Shown here in pieces: positions 1 through 6,024 of a stretch of 10,651 nucleotides of DNA; position 1 is the stretch's first letter; every line of letters starts with the position of its first letter. The DNA comes from an uncultured Chlorobiales bacterium (GTDB lineage: Bacteria; Bacteroidota; Chlorobiia; Chlorobiales; Thermochlorobacteraceae). The translations under genes were made by a program, and so were the position numbers. The stretch lies in NCBI GenBank assembly GCA_937959145.1, contig CALGMC010000280.1, positions 1 through 10,651 on the forward strand. The letters are read 5' to 3'. The notes below the pieces were generated by a model. It saw only the letters and a list, made by a program, of their open reading frames with translations, was not told where the DNA came from and made no database searches.

Positions 1-1116
1 TGCGGCAAGGATTAAGTCGTGGTCGGGCGGCACGAATTTATTTTTGCCTGCCACTTCGGAAATTGGCACAGAGACGATTTGACTGCCGCGCAGTGCCGCC
101 ATTTGTGCAAATTCGCCACGCATGACCATGTTTGCCGCATAATGTCCAAAGCGTGTGGAAAGGATTCGGTCGAAGGCAGTCGGCGAGCCGCCGCGTTGGA
201 GGTGTCCGAGAATGGTTACGCGGGTTTCAAGTCTTGGTAGTTTTTCCTCGAGTTGATGCGCGAGCACGTGCCCCACGCCGCCCAAGCGAAGCGTATCGAA
301 GCTTTCTTTGACGATTTTTTGAACGGTAAGGTCGCCGCCGATTGGCTTCGCGCCTTCGGCAATCACGATGATGGTGAAGCCTTTGCCTTGCTTGTTTCGG
401 CTTGAACAGACTTCGGCAACAGCGTCAATGTCGTAAGGAATTTCAGGAATTAAAATCACGTCTGCGCCGCCTGACACGCCGCCGTAAAGCGCAATCCAAC
501 CCGCGTAACGCCCCATGACTTCAATCACCATAACGCGATGGTGCGACATAGCGGTAGTATTGATGCGGTCAATGGATTCTTTGACGATTTCAACGGCAGT
601 GTAGAAGCCGAAGGTGAGGTCGGTCGCCATGAGGTCGTTATCAATCGTTTTCGGAATGCCAACGGTCGGCAGTCCCATTTCGGTAAATCGCGCCGCCATC
701 GACATGGTGCCGTCGCCGCCAATCGCAATCAGCGCGTCAATGCCAAGTTTCTTTGCGTCAGCGACGACCTTTTTTGAGACATCTTTGAACTCACCTGTTT
801 TCGGTTGAAACTGCCGAAACGGATTGGCTTTATTAGACGTGCCGAGAATCGTGCCACCTATAGAAAGGATTCCCGACACATCTTTGAACGTGAGTTCTTG
901 ATAGTCGTTTTCAATCATGCCGCGAAAGCCATCACGGTAACCAATGACTTTGACACCGTAGTCGTGAATCAGCGTTTTGACGCAAGCGCGAAGTGTCGCA
1001 TTTAAGCCCGAACAATCGCCGCCGCTGGTGAGAATACCGACCTTTTTAATTTTGTGAGTTTTGTTGTTGGAAGATGTGTTTTTGGGGGTTTTTTTTGAGA
1101 ACTGCTTTGACTTCAT
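1..1116 (-). CDS. pfkA: 6-phosphofructokinase (PfkA family), 3' end cut by window edge
   Basis: Phosphorylates fructose 6-phosphate to fructose 1,6-bisphosphate in cytosolic glycolysis. 372 codons are visible and the frame is still open at base 1; the family is usually about 320-400 residues, so little is missing. Visible motifs: SGGDCSGLNA (31-40), GGDGT (133-137), PKTIDND (155-161) with the catalytic-base Asp159, MGR (201-203), PEIPYD (224-229), and LGHLQRGGSP (from 304) binding the sugar phosphate. Gly136 matches E. coli Gly104, typical of ATP enzymes, while Lys156 matches position 124, where PPi-dependent enzymes carry Lys; the phosphoryl donor is therefore uncertain. The start is the only ATG upstream of the nucleotide-binding core and leaves a Lys/Ser/Asn-rich tail of about 24 residues. 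No Shine-Dalgarno is visible. The gene probably has its own promoter (see 1152-1159). Confidence 0.95.
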   Translation of the reverse strand, partial: MKSKQFSKKTPKNTSSNNKTHKIKKVGILTSGGDCSGLNATLRACVKTLIHDYGVKVIGYRDGFRGMIENDYQELTFKDVSGILSIGGTILGTSNKANPFRQFQPKTGEFKDVSKKVVADAKKLGIDALIAIGGDGTMSMAARFTEMGLPTVGIPKTIDNDLMATDLTFGFYTAVEIVKESIDRINTTAMSHHRVMVIEVMGRYAGWIALYGGVSGGADVILIPEIPYDIDAVAEVCSSRNKQGKGFTIIVIAEGAKPIGGDLTVQKIVKESFDTLRLGGVGHVLAHQLEEKLPRLETRVTILGHLQRGGSPTAFDRILSTRFGHYAANMVMRGEFAQMAALRGSQIVSVPISEVAGKNKFVPPDHDLILAA

Positions 1117-1118
1117 TG

Positions 1119-1156
1119 CTTTGTGTGTTAGAATTATCTTTTTCAGACACACAAAG
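1119..1156. repeat. Perfect 10-bp inverted repeat across the pfkA promoter/leader
   Basis: CTTTGTGTGT at 1119-1128 and its exact reverse complement ACACACAAAG at 1147-1156, separated by 18 bases. The right arm shares bases with the TATCTTTG element and the left arm ends 3 bases before the pfkA ATG. The geometry fits an operator for a dimeric regulator, or a leader hairpin if transcription starts further upstream. Confidence 0.5.
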
Positions 1157-1159
1157 ATA
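1152..1159 (-). promoter_or_regulatory. Candidate Bacteroidota-type -7 promoter element of pfkA
   Basis: The minus strand reads TATCTTTG, an exact match to the Bacteroidota -7 consensus TAnnTTTG, 35 bases before the pfkA ATG. The upstream -33 element is not convincing: the nearest TTG (complement of 1183-1185) is 23 bases away, a long spacing. The element overlaps the right arm of a perfect inverted repeat (1119-1156). Confidence 0.5.
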
Positions 1160-1206
1160 CGGAATTTTTTTGAGGCGGATTCCAAGAGCAGACAATCACA
1201 ACGCAA

Positions 1207-1261
1207 GAGTATGCGTAAAGCGGTGAAGGCACACTTGCTTTATGTCGCCTTTCTCATACTC
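1207..1261. terminator. Nested inverted repeat just after the 72-residue gene; weak terminator candidate
   Basis: Outer arms GAGTATG (1207-1213) and CATACTC (1255-1261) enclose two alternative inner stems: TAAAGC/GCTTTA (1216-1221 with 1237-1242) and AAGGC/GCCTT (1226-1230 with 1247-1251). One outer arm overlaps the stop codon of the upstream gene at 1260-1262. There is no T-run after the hairpin on the minus strand, so intrinsic termination is doubtful; it may instead be a 3'-end stabilising or processing structure. Confidence 0.3.
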
Positions 1262-1478
1262 AGTAAGCCGTTACGCGATCAATGAACACGCGCTTAATGT
1301 CGGCGAGTTTAATCGTGTGATTTTTCATGCGTGCATCACGAAACGTGAGCGAATCGCCTGACACATCTGTAATGTAGCCGTGCCAAATTTTGAGGTTTTT
1401 ATCTTCGATGTTGACTTCTTCTCCGATGTGAGACGGTTTCACATCAGTACCTTTGATGATGATTTGTCGTTTGCCCAT
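1260..1478 (-). CDS. Small conserved-looking protein of unknown function, 72 residues
   Basis: I do not recognise the family. The product is short, soluble and charged, with alternating beta-strand-like hydrophobic segments (IGEEVNIED, GYITDVSGDSLTFRD, HTIKLADIKRVFID) and no signal peptide or membrane segment. The pattern is compatible with a small beta-barrel of Sm-like or SH3-like type, but that is only an impression. It lies 48 bases after greA on the same strand and is probably co-transcribed with it; pfkA follows after a further 143 bases with its own promoter candidate. The ATG at 1476-1478 is the natural start, with no clear Shine-Dalgarno. Coding is supported by its position, length and plausible composition rather than by homology. 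Confidence 0.65.
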   Translation of the reverse strand: MGKRQIIIKGTDVKPSHIGEEVNIEDKNLKIWHGYITDVSGDSLTFRDARMKNHTIKLADIKRVFIDRVTAY

Positions 1479-1526
1479 TGCGTCTGTGTCTGTTTGAAGG
1501 TTTTGAATTGGAAACTTGAACGAACG

Positions 1527-2003
1527 TTACTTCACTTTGATTTCAAGGACTTCAAACCGTTTTTCTCCGCCTGGCGTTTTCACAATCACTGTTTCCCCGA
1601 CACTTTTTCCTAAAAGACTTTTTCCAATCGGCGATTGGACAGAAATTTTTCCTTGCTCCAAATCGGCTTCCTGTGCGGAAACGAGTGTGTATTCCACTTT
1701 TTTTCCATCTGCCAAATTTTTGAGGACTGCGGTTGTGAGAATGTAGATTTTATCGGTCTTGATTTTTTTCTCATCTAAAATTGATGCGTTTGAAAGCGTA
1801 CGCTCCAAGTTTGCGATGCGCGCTTCTAATTGTCCTTGTTCTTCTTTTGCAGCTTCATATTCAGCGTTTTCGGAAAGATCGCCATGAGAGCGTGCTTCAG
1901 CAACTTTATCCAAAACTCTGTTTCGCTCCACGCTTTTCAGATATTCCAGTTCCTCTTTAAGACGCTTGTAACCGTCGAGTGTCAAGTAAACCGTGTTAGA
2001 CAT
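1527..2003 (-). CDS. greA: Transcription elongation factor GreA
   Basis: Rescues backtracked RNA polymerase by stimulating cleavage of the transcript 3' end through the secondary channel. The 158-residue length matches the family. The N-terminal coiled coil (about 1-75) carries the tip signature GDLSENAEY, including the acidic residues Asp42 and Glu45 that position the catalytic Mg2+. The C-terminal FKBP-like domain (about 80-158) includes SPIGKSLLGKSVGE. The ATG at 2001-2003 is preceded by GGAAAGGAATT, a reasonable Shine-Dalgarno and one of the few in this window. The leader upstream holds a terminator-like hairpin (2089-2117), and a 72-residue gene follows 48 bases downstream. Identification is secure. 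Confidence 0.98.
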   Translation of the reverse strand: MSNTVYLTLDGYKRLKEELEYLKSVERNRVLDKVAEARSHGDLSENAEYEAAKEEQGQLEARIANLERTLSNASILDEKKIKTDKIYILTTAVLKNLADGKKVEYTLVSAQEADLEQGKISVQSPIGKSLLGKSVGETVIVKTPGGEKRFEVLEIKVK

Positions 2004-2088
2004 AATTCCTTTCCGTTTGAGTTCTTGAAGATTTTTTCAGAATTGGAAAAAAAATTGCCCTTACAACGAAGGACAAGTTTGAAAATAA

Positions 2089-2117
2089 AAGTCAGCCCAT
2101 GGCAGTTGGGCTGACTT
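2089..2117 (-). terminator. Terminator-like hairpin in the greA leader (possible attenuator)
   Basis: An 11-bp perfect stem, AAGTCAGCCCA paired with TGGGCTGACTT, closes a 7-base loop. On the minus strand it runs directly into TTTTATTTTC, a good intrinsic-terminator tail, yet greA begins 86 bases further on, so the hairpin would stop transcription before the gene. On the plus strand the tail is TTATCTTTTG, so it could act in both directions. E. coli greA is known to have a leader terminator that yields short GraL RNAs; similarity of arrangement is what is seen here, and function is inferred. Confidence 0.7.
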
Positions 2118-2126
2118 ATCTTTTGT

Positions 2127-2155
2127 AATCTACAATCTTTTCATTTTTCTTGCAA
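2127..2155 (-). promoter_or_regulatory. Possible sigma70-like promoter of greA
   Basis: Minus strand TTGCAA (2155-2150), 17 bases, then TAGATT (2132-2127): four of six matches to each E. coli consensus box with ideal spacing. Transcription would begin near 2120, just ahead of the leader hairpin. The -35-like box lies in the first copy of the tandem 15-mer. The match is weak, and FCB organisms often use other consensus elements. Confidence 0.3.
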
Positions 2156-2174
2156 AAGCTTTTTCTTGCAAAAG
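2144..2174. repeat. Tandem 15-mer direct repeat upstream of greA
   Basis: TTTTTCTTGCAAAAG occurs at 2144-2158 and again, identically, at 2160-2174, giving a period of 16. Each copy is partly self-complementary (CTTTT/AAAAG arms around TTGCAA). Two sites one and a half helical turns apart between divergent genes could bind a regulator, or the repeat could be a slippage product. Confidence 0.55.
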
Positions 2175-2355
2175 ACGCGTTCATATCGGCTGAGCGTGTG
2201 ACTTCAACACCAATTTCATAACTTTACGTTTTTCAATTTTGCACCAATGCCTTGTCTCGAATCATTTCAACCGTTTCAATCTGTATCTCGATTCCTTTTC
2301 TCATTGCAAATCGCTGTGCTGGTTCTTTTACTCAATTGTAACCTTAAAACTTCAC

Positions 2356-4173
2356 ATGATGACCGCTGTTCCGCTTCGCGATTTCTTCCGAAATCCTGAA
2401 AAATCACATTTCCGAATTTCGCCCGACGGCAAGCACATCGCTTTTCTTGCGCCATTTGAAAATCGCAAAAACATCTTTGTTCAAGCGCATGGCTCAACAA
2501 CTGCCAAACGCCTCACGAGCGTAACTGACCGCGACATCGCAGGCTTTTTTTGGAAAGGCAACGATAAACTCCTCTACGTGCGCGACTTCGGCGGCGACGA
2601 AAACTATCACATTTTTCTGGCTCACCTCGACGGCAGTTCCGAAAAGGATTTAACGCCCTTCCCAAATGTTCAAGCATCAGTTATTGATGATTTAGAAGAC
2701 GACGACACGCACATCATTTTCTCCATGAACCAACGCAATGCGCAACTCTTCGATGTCTATCGGCTTAACCTTGCAACAGGCGAACACACGCTCATTGCCG
2801 AAAATCCCGGTGGCGTGATTGGTTGGCTGACCGACCACGATGGCAAGCTCCGCATTGGCATTCAAACCGATGGCGTTAATAAACACGTGCTTTATCGCGC
2901 GTCGGAACGCGATAACTTCACTCCAATCGTTTCCACGTCGTTCAAAGATTCATTTACACCACAGTGCTTTACCTTCGATAACAAAGCCTTGTATGCACTC
3001 TCAAACATTGGACGCGATAAACTCGCGCTCGTGCGATTCAATCCCGAAACCCAACAGGAAGAAGAGGTTTTGTTTGAACATCATGAGGTCGATGCAAGTG
3101 GCGTCTCTTATTCGCGCCGTCGCAAGGTTCTGACCGCCGTCAGCTACACGCTTTGGAAATCGGAACGGCATTTCTTAGATAATGAAACCAAAGCCATCAT
3201 TGAACAACTTTCGGCACAACTTCCGAATGTCGAGTTCTCGATTCCATCACACACAAGAGACGAATCGATATGGATTGTGGAAACCCGCTCCGACCGTTCT
3301 CCGAGCACAAGTTATCTTTACGACACGAAGACCAATCGGCTCGAAAAACTTGCCGACCATGCACCATGGCTCAACCCCGACGACCTTTGCAAAATGAAAC
3401 CGATTCACTACACCTCGCGCGACGGCTTAGCGATTCACGGCTATTTGACTCTGCCGAAAGATGTTGAGCCGAAAAACTTGCCTGTTGTTGTCAATCCGCA
3501 CGGTGGACCTTGGTGGCGCGACACTTGGGGCTTTCAGCCACACGTGCAATTTCTCGCCAATCGTGGCTATGCCGTTTTGCAGATGAATTTCAGAGGTTCA
3601 ATTGGATATGGGAAAAAATTTTGGGAATGTTCGTTCAAAGAATGGGGCGGCAAAATGCAAGACGACATCACCGACGGCGTTCATTGGCTCATCAATCAAG
3701 GCATTGCTGATAAGAACCGAATCGCCATTTTCGGCGGCAGTTATGGTGGCTACGCCGTCTTGGCAGGTTTGACCTTCACACCCGACCTTTATGCGTGCGG
3801 CATTGACTTCTGTGGCGTCTCTAACCTTTTCACCTTTTTGCAATCCATTCCGCCGTATTGGAAGCCGATGCTTGAGATGATGTATGAAATGGTCGGCAAT
3901 CCCGAAACGGAAAAAGACTTGCTCACGGCGCGCTCACCGATTTTTCATGTCGATAAAATCAAAGTGCCGTTGCTGGTCGCACAAGGCGCAAAAGATCCGC
4001 GCGTTAAAATTGATGAGTCCAATCAAATCGTCGAAGCCTTGCAGAAACGAGGCGTCGCGGTTGAGTATATCGTCAAAGAAAACGAAGGGCACGGCTTCCA
4101 GAACGAAGAAAATCGGATTGAATTTTACGAGAAGATGGAGCAGTTTTTAGCGACACATTTGACCAAGCACTAA
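2356..4173 (+). CDS. S9 family peptidase (prolyl oligopeptidase/acylaminoacyl-peptidase type)
   Basis: Serine peptidase that probably cleaves short peptides, after proline or by releasing blocked N-terminal residues; the specificity cannot be read from the sequence. From the ATG at 2356 it has 605 residues. The N-terminal half looks like a beta-propeller of TolB/PD40-type blades, starting with FRISPDGKHIAFL. The C-terminal half is an alpha/beta hydrolase with the nucleophile in GGSYGGY (Ser462), Asp547 in GAKDPR and His579 in EGHGF, plus NPHGGPWWRD before the oxyanion region. The frame stays open for 39 codons upstream (an ATG at 2239), but those residues are neither a clear signal peptide nor family-like, and the domain begins right after 2356, so I chose 2356 (a second ATG follows at 2359). 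No signal peptide, so cytosolic. Its stop is 2 bp from that of the convergent transpeptidase gene. Confidence 0.93.
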   Translation: MMTAVPLRDFFRNPEKSHFRISPDGKHIAFLAPFENRKNIFVQAHGSTTAKRLTSVTDRDIAGFFWKGNDKLLYVRDFGGDENYHIFLAHLDGSSEKDLTPFPNVQASVIDDLEDDDTHIIFSMNQRNAQLFDVYRLNLATGEHTLIAENPGGVIGWLTDHDGKLRIGIQTDGVNKHVLYRASERDNFTPIVSTSFKDSFTPQCFTFDNKALYALSNIGRDKLALVRFNPETQQEEEVLFEHHEVDASGVSYSRRRKVLTAVSYTLWKSERHFLDNETKAIIEQLSAQLPNVEFSIPSHTRDESIWIVETRSDRSPSTSYLYDTKTNRLEKLADHAPWLNPDDLCKMKPIHYTSRDGLAIHGYLTLPKDVEPKNLPVVVNPHGGPWWRDTWGFQPHVQFLANRGYAVLQMNFRGSIGYGKKFWECSFKEWGGKMQDDITDGVHWLINQGIADKNRIAIFGGSYGGYAVLAGLTFTPDLYACGIDFCGVSNLFTFLQSIPPYWKPMLEMMYEMVGNPETEKDLLTARSPIFHVDKIKVPLLVAQGAKDPRVKIDESNQIVEALQKRGVAVEYIVKENEGHGFQNEENRIEFYEKMEQFLATHLTKH

Positions 4174-4175
4174 CA

Positions 4176-4676
4176 TTACTCTCTTATCTCGACGGGCGTT
4201 CCGATTTTGATGCGCGCTTTGAGGTCGGCGATGTCTTCATTTTTGAGGCGAATACACCCTTCGGTCGCGCAAGTGCCGATAGATTCAGGCGCGTGCGTGC
4301 CGTGAATCCCAATGCCTTTCCACGCCTTGCCTGAAACGGTTGCATCTTTGCCTGTGTAAAGGCGCAAGAACCATGGTCCGTAAGCCCCTTTGATTTCGCC
4401 TTTGCCATCTTTGAAGTCGTGCGTCCACGCGCTTGAATTGTGGATATTCACGATGCGGAATTTGCCGATGGGCGTGCGCATATCGCCGACTTTCTCTTTA
4501 TCGCCGAGATTTTTTCCGACGGCTACGGGATAAACCTTCACCACATCTTTGCCGTCGTAGAGCGTTAAGGTAAAATCACTCTTATCAATCACGATGCGCT
4601 TTTGCGCCGATGCCGTCAGTGCGCTTAACAGACACGCAACAATCAGCAGGCTTAATTTGAGATAACTTACGCGCAC
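4176..4676 (-). CDS. Secreted L,D-transpeptidase (YkuD/ErfK family)
   Basis: Predicted periplasmic enzyme using a catalytic cysteine to cross-link peptidoglycan stem peptides (3-3 links) or attach proteins to them. 166 residues: a signal peptide (Arg2, Lys7, hydrophobic core LLIVACLLSAL, likely cleavage after ASA near residue 24), then one YkuD domain. Visible motifs are KSDFTLTLYDG near the domain start, TPIGKFRI, IHGTH (His125) and TEGCIRL with catalytic Cys141; the usual Ser-His-Gly-Cys is Thr-Glu-Gly-Cys here. No LysM or other binding domain is present. The start is GTG at 4674-4676, overlapping the DAHP synthase stop by 10 bp and with no Shine-Dalgarno, which suggests translational coupling. 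The 3' end faces the S9 peptidase gene. Confidence 0.9.
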   Translation of the reverse strand: MRVSYLKLSLLIVACLLSALTASAQKRIVIDKSDFTLTLYDGKDVVKVYPVAVGKNLGDKEKVGDMRTPIGKFRIVNIHNSSAWTHDFKDGKGEIKGAYGPWFLRLYTGKDATVSGKAWKGIGIHGTHAPESIGTCATEGCIRLKNEDIADLKARIKIGTPVEIRE

Positions 4677-5740
4677 AGTTCAAGCGACTTTGTTTCGTTC
4701 AAGACATTGACGTTCAAGCGTTTGCCAACGGCTTCGGCAATGGGTTTCAAGTCGCGCAAGAGCGAGATAAATTTTTTCGGTTTGAGCGACTGCGGTCCGT
4801 CCGACAAGGCTTCGGCAGGATTCGGGTGAACTTCAATCATCAAGCCGTGTGCGCCGCATGCCACCGCCGCCTTTGCCATCGGCGCGACATACTCCCACAT
4901 GCCAACGCCGTGCGAGGGGTCGACGATAATTGGCAAATGCGAAAGGTGCTGAATCACAGGCACACAACTTAAATCGAGCGTATTGCGCGTGTAAGTTTCG
5001 TAGGTGCGAATGCCGCGCTCACAGAAAATCACGTTCGGGTTGCCGTTGGAGACGATGTATTCTGCCGCCATTAAAAATTCTTCCATTGTCGCCGCAAGTC
5101 CGCGCTTGAGCAAGACGGGCTTGTTGTAGTGGGCGACGGCTTCGAGGAGTGAAAAGTTCTGCATGTTGCGCGCGCCGATTTGCAAGATGTCGGAGTGCTC
5201 GGCAACGGCAGGCAGGCTTTCCGTATCTTTCACTTCGGTAACCACGAGCAAGCCGGTTTTCTCTGCCGCCTCTTTGAGGAGTTCTAATCCTTTTTGTTTT
5301 AATCCTTGAAAGGCGTAAGGCGAGGTTCGCGGTTTGAACGCGCCGCCGCGCATGATTTTCACGCCGCTGGCTTTAAGCAGGTGCGCAATCTCGTTGATTT
5401 GCGTTTCGCTCTCGACCGAGCACGGACCTGCCATCAAGTGCAGTTCATCGCCGCCGATTTTGATTTCCACGCCGTTTGAATTTTTGATTTTGATTATCGT
5501 GTCGTCGGGCTTGACTTCGCGGCTGACGAGTTTATAGGGCTTTGTAACCCTGACCGCATCAATGACGCCGCTCATTGAAAGGAACGGCTCTTTATCCAAC
5601 GCGCCTTTGTTGCCTGTAATGCCAATCGCGACGCGGTCTTCGCCCGCAATTACGTGCGGCTTGAATCCCATTTCGCGAACACGCGCGCACACAAGGTCAA
5701 TTTGTTCTTGATTGGCGTGTGAATCCATAACGATGAGCAT
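4667..5740 (-). CDS. aroF: 3-deoxy-7-phosphoheptulonate (DAHP) synthase, type I-beta with N-terminal regulatory domain
   Basis: Condenses phosphoenolpyruvate with erythrose 4-phosphate, the first step of the shikimate pathway to aromatic amino acids. 357 residues. The N-terminal 70 or so (from MLIVMDSHANQEQ) form a ferredoxin-like domain as in Thermotoga maritima DAHP synthase, where it mediates feedback inhibition by Tyr/Phe. The TIM barrel shows AGPCSVE (Cys107, metal ligand), RGGAFKPRTSPY (131-142), QIGARNMQN (187-195), LLKRG (210-214), DPSHG (His277), Glu303 and SDGPQS with Asp314. The ATG at 5738-5740 is preceded by AAAGGAGAACCAAAT, a strong Shine-Dalgarno. The frame is open for another 58 codons upstream, but that part is not family-like. 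A structured leader precedes the gene and the transpeptidase gene overlaps its end. The symbol aroF is used in the generic sense. Confidence 0.95.
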   Translation of the reverse strand: MLIVMDSHANQEQIDLVCARVREMGFKPHVIAGEDRVAIGITGNKGALDKEPFLSMSGVIDAVRVTKPYKLVSREVKPDDTIIKIKNSNGVEIKIGGDELHLMAGPCSVESETQINEIAHLLKASGVKIMRGGAFKPRTSPYAFQGLKQKGLELLKEAAEKTGLLVVTEVKDTESLPAVAEHSDILQIGARNMQNFSLLEAVAHYNKPVLLKRGLAATMEEFLMAAEYIVSNGNPNVIFCERGIRTYETYTRNTLDLSCVPVIQHLSHLPIIVDPSHGVGMWEYVAPMAKAAVACGAHGLMIEVHPNPAEALSDGPQSLKPKKFISLLRDLKPIAEAVGKRLNVNVLNETKSLELCA

Positions 5741-6024
5741 ATTTGGTTCTCCTTTGCAGTTGATGATGTTGTGATGTTGTGAATTTGAAACTCGAGACGT
5801 CTGTTCGGCTGAACGGGGCGGCAAATTGAGCCGCAAAGCGGAATGTGAAAAGATTAGTTTCGCCAACCGGCGAAATAAAATGGGGTAAAGTAGAAAGAGA
5901 AGGAGGAAGCGCAACGCACCGTTGTGTCGCTGTGAAGGAGGACGATGTTGTTGCGGTTAAGAATCATGATTTAATTTGATTTGAACGAATATGCAAAACG
6001 AATCGATACAATGCAAGCGCGAGC
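5741..6024 (-). other. Structured leader region upstream of DAHP synthase (284 bases, no gene)
   Basis: Between the response regulator stop and the DAHP synthase start. Reading toward the gene there are small hairpins: 5858-5875 (TTTCGCC/GGCGAAA, 4-base loop); 5831-5841 (CCGC/GCGG), which competes with 5818-5834 (GCGGC/GCCGC) for the same arm; and 5803-5814 (GTTC/GAAC). A purine-rich run lies at 5882-5910 on the plus strand, and a GATGTTGT tandem near 5765-5780. None of the hairpins has a proper T-run. I see no convincing promoter and no independent leader peptide. Confidence 0.45.

Larger units (their letters stand above)
2004..2355. other. 352-base divergent intergenic region between greA and the S9 peptidase gene
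   Basis: AT-rich region holding the greA leader on the left and upstream sequence of the peptidase gene on the right. It contains an 11-bp-stem hairpin (2089-2117), a possible greA promoter (2127-2155) and a tandem 15-mer (2144-2174). In 2176-2355 I see no convincing gene or RNA. TAACTTTA (2219-2226) is one base off a TAnnTTTG element and could serve the peptidase gene, but this is weak. Confidence 0.6.

Noticed and set aside
1830..2114. 94-codon open frame on the plus strand, antisense to greA
   Set aside because: It is the mirror of greA and runs through the leader hairpin; its composition is unlike a protein.
2239..2355. Extra 39 residues at the start of the S9 peptidase, possibly a signal or membrane segment
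   Set aside because: No clear n-region, hydrophobic core or cleavage site, no Shine-Dalgarno at 2239, and the family-like sequence starts right after the ATG at 2356.
5741..5914. N-terminal extension of DAHP synthase from a TTG at 5914, rich in Phe and Leu, or a Phe-rich leader peptide
   Set aside because: It runs in frame into the gene without its own stop, so it is not a separate leader peptide. It is not family-like, and a strong Shine-Dalgarno marks the ATG at 5740.
5972..5981. 10-bp palindrome AATCATGATT upstream of DAHP synthase
   Set aside because: A 10-bp palindrome is expected by chance in a window of this size and no second copy was noticed nearby.
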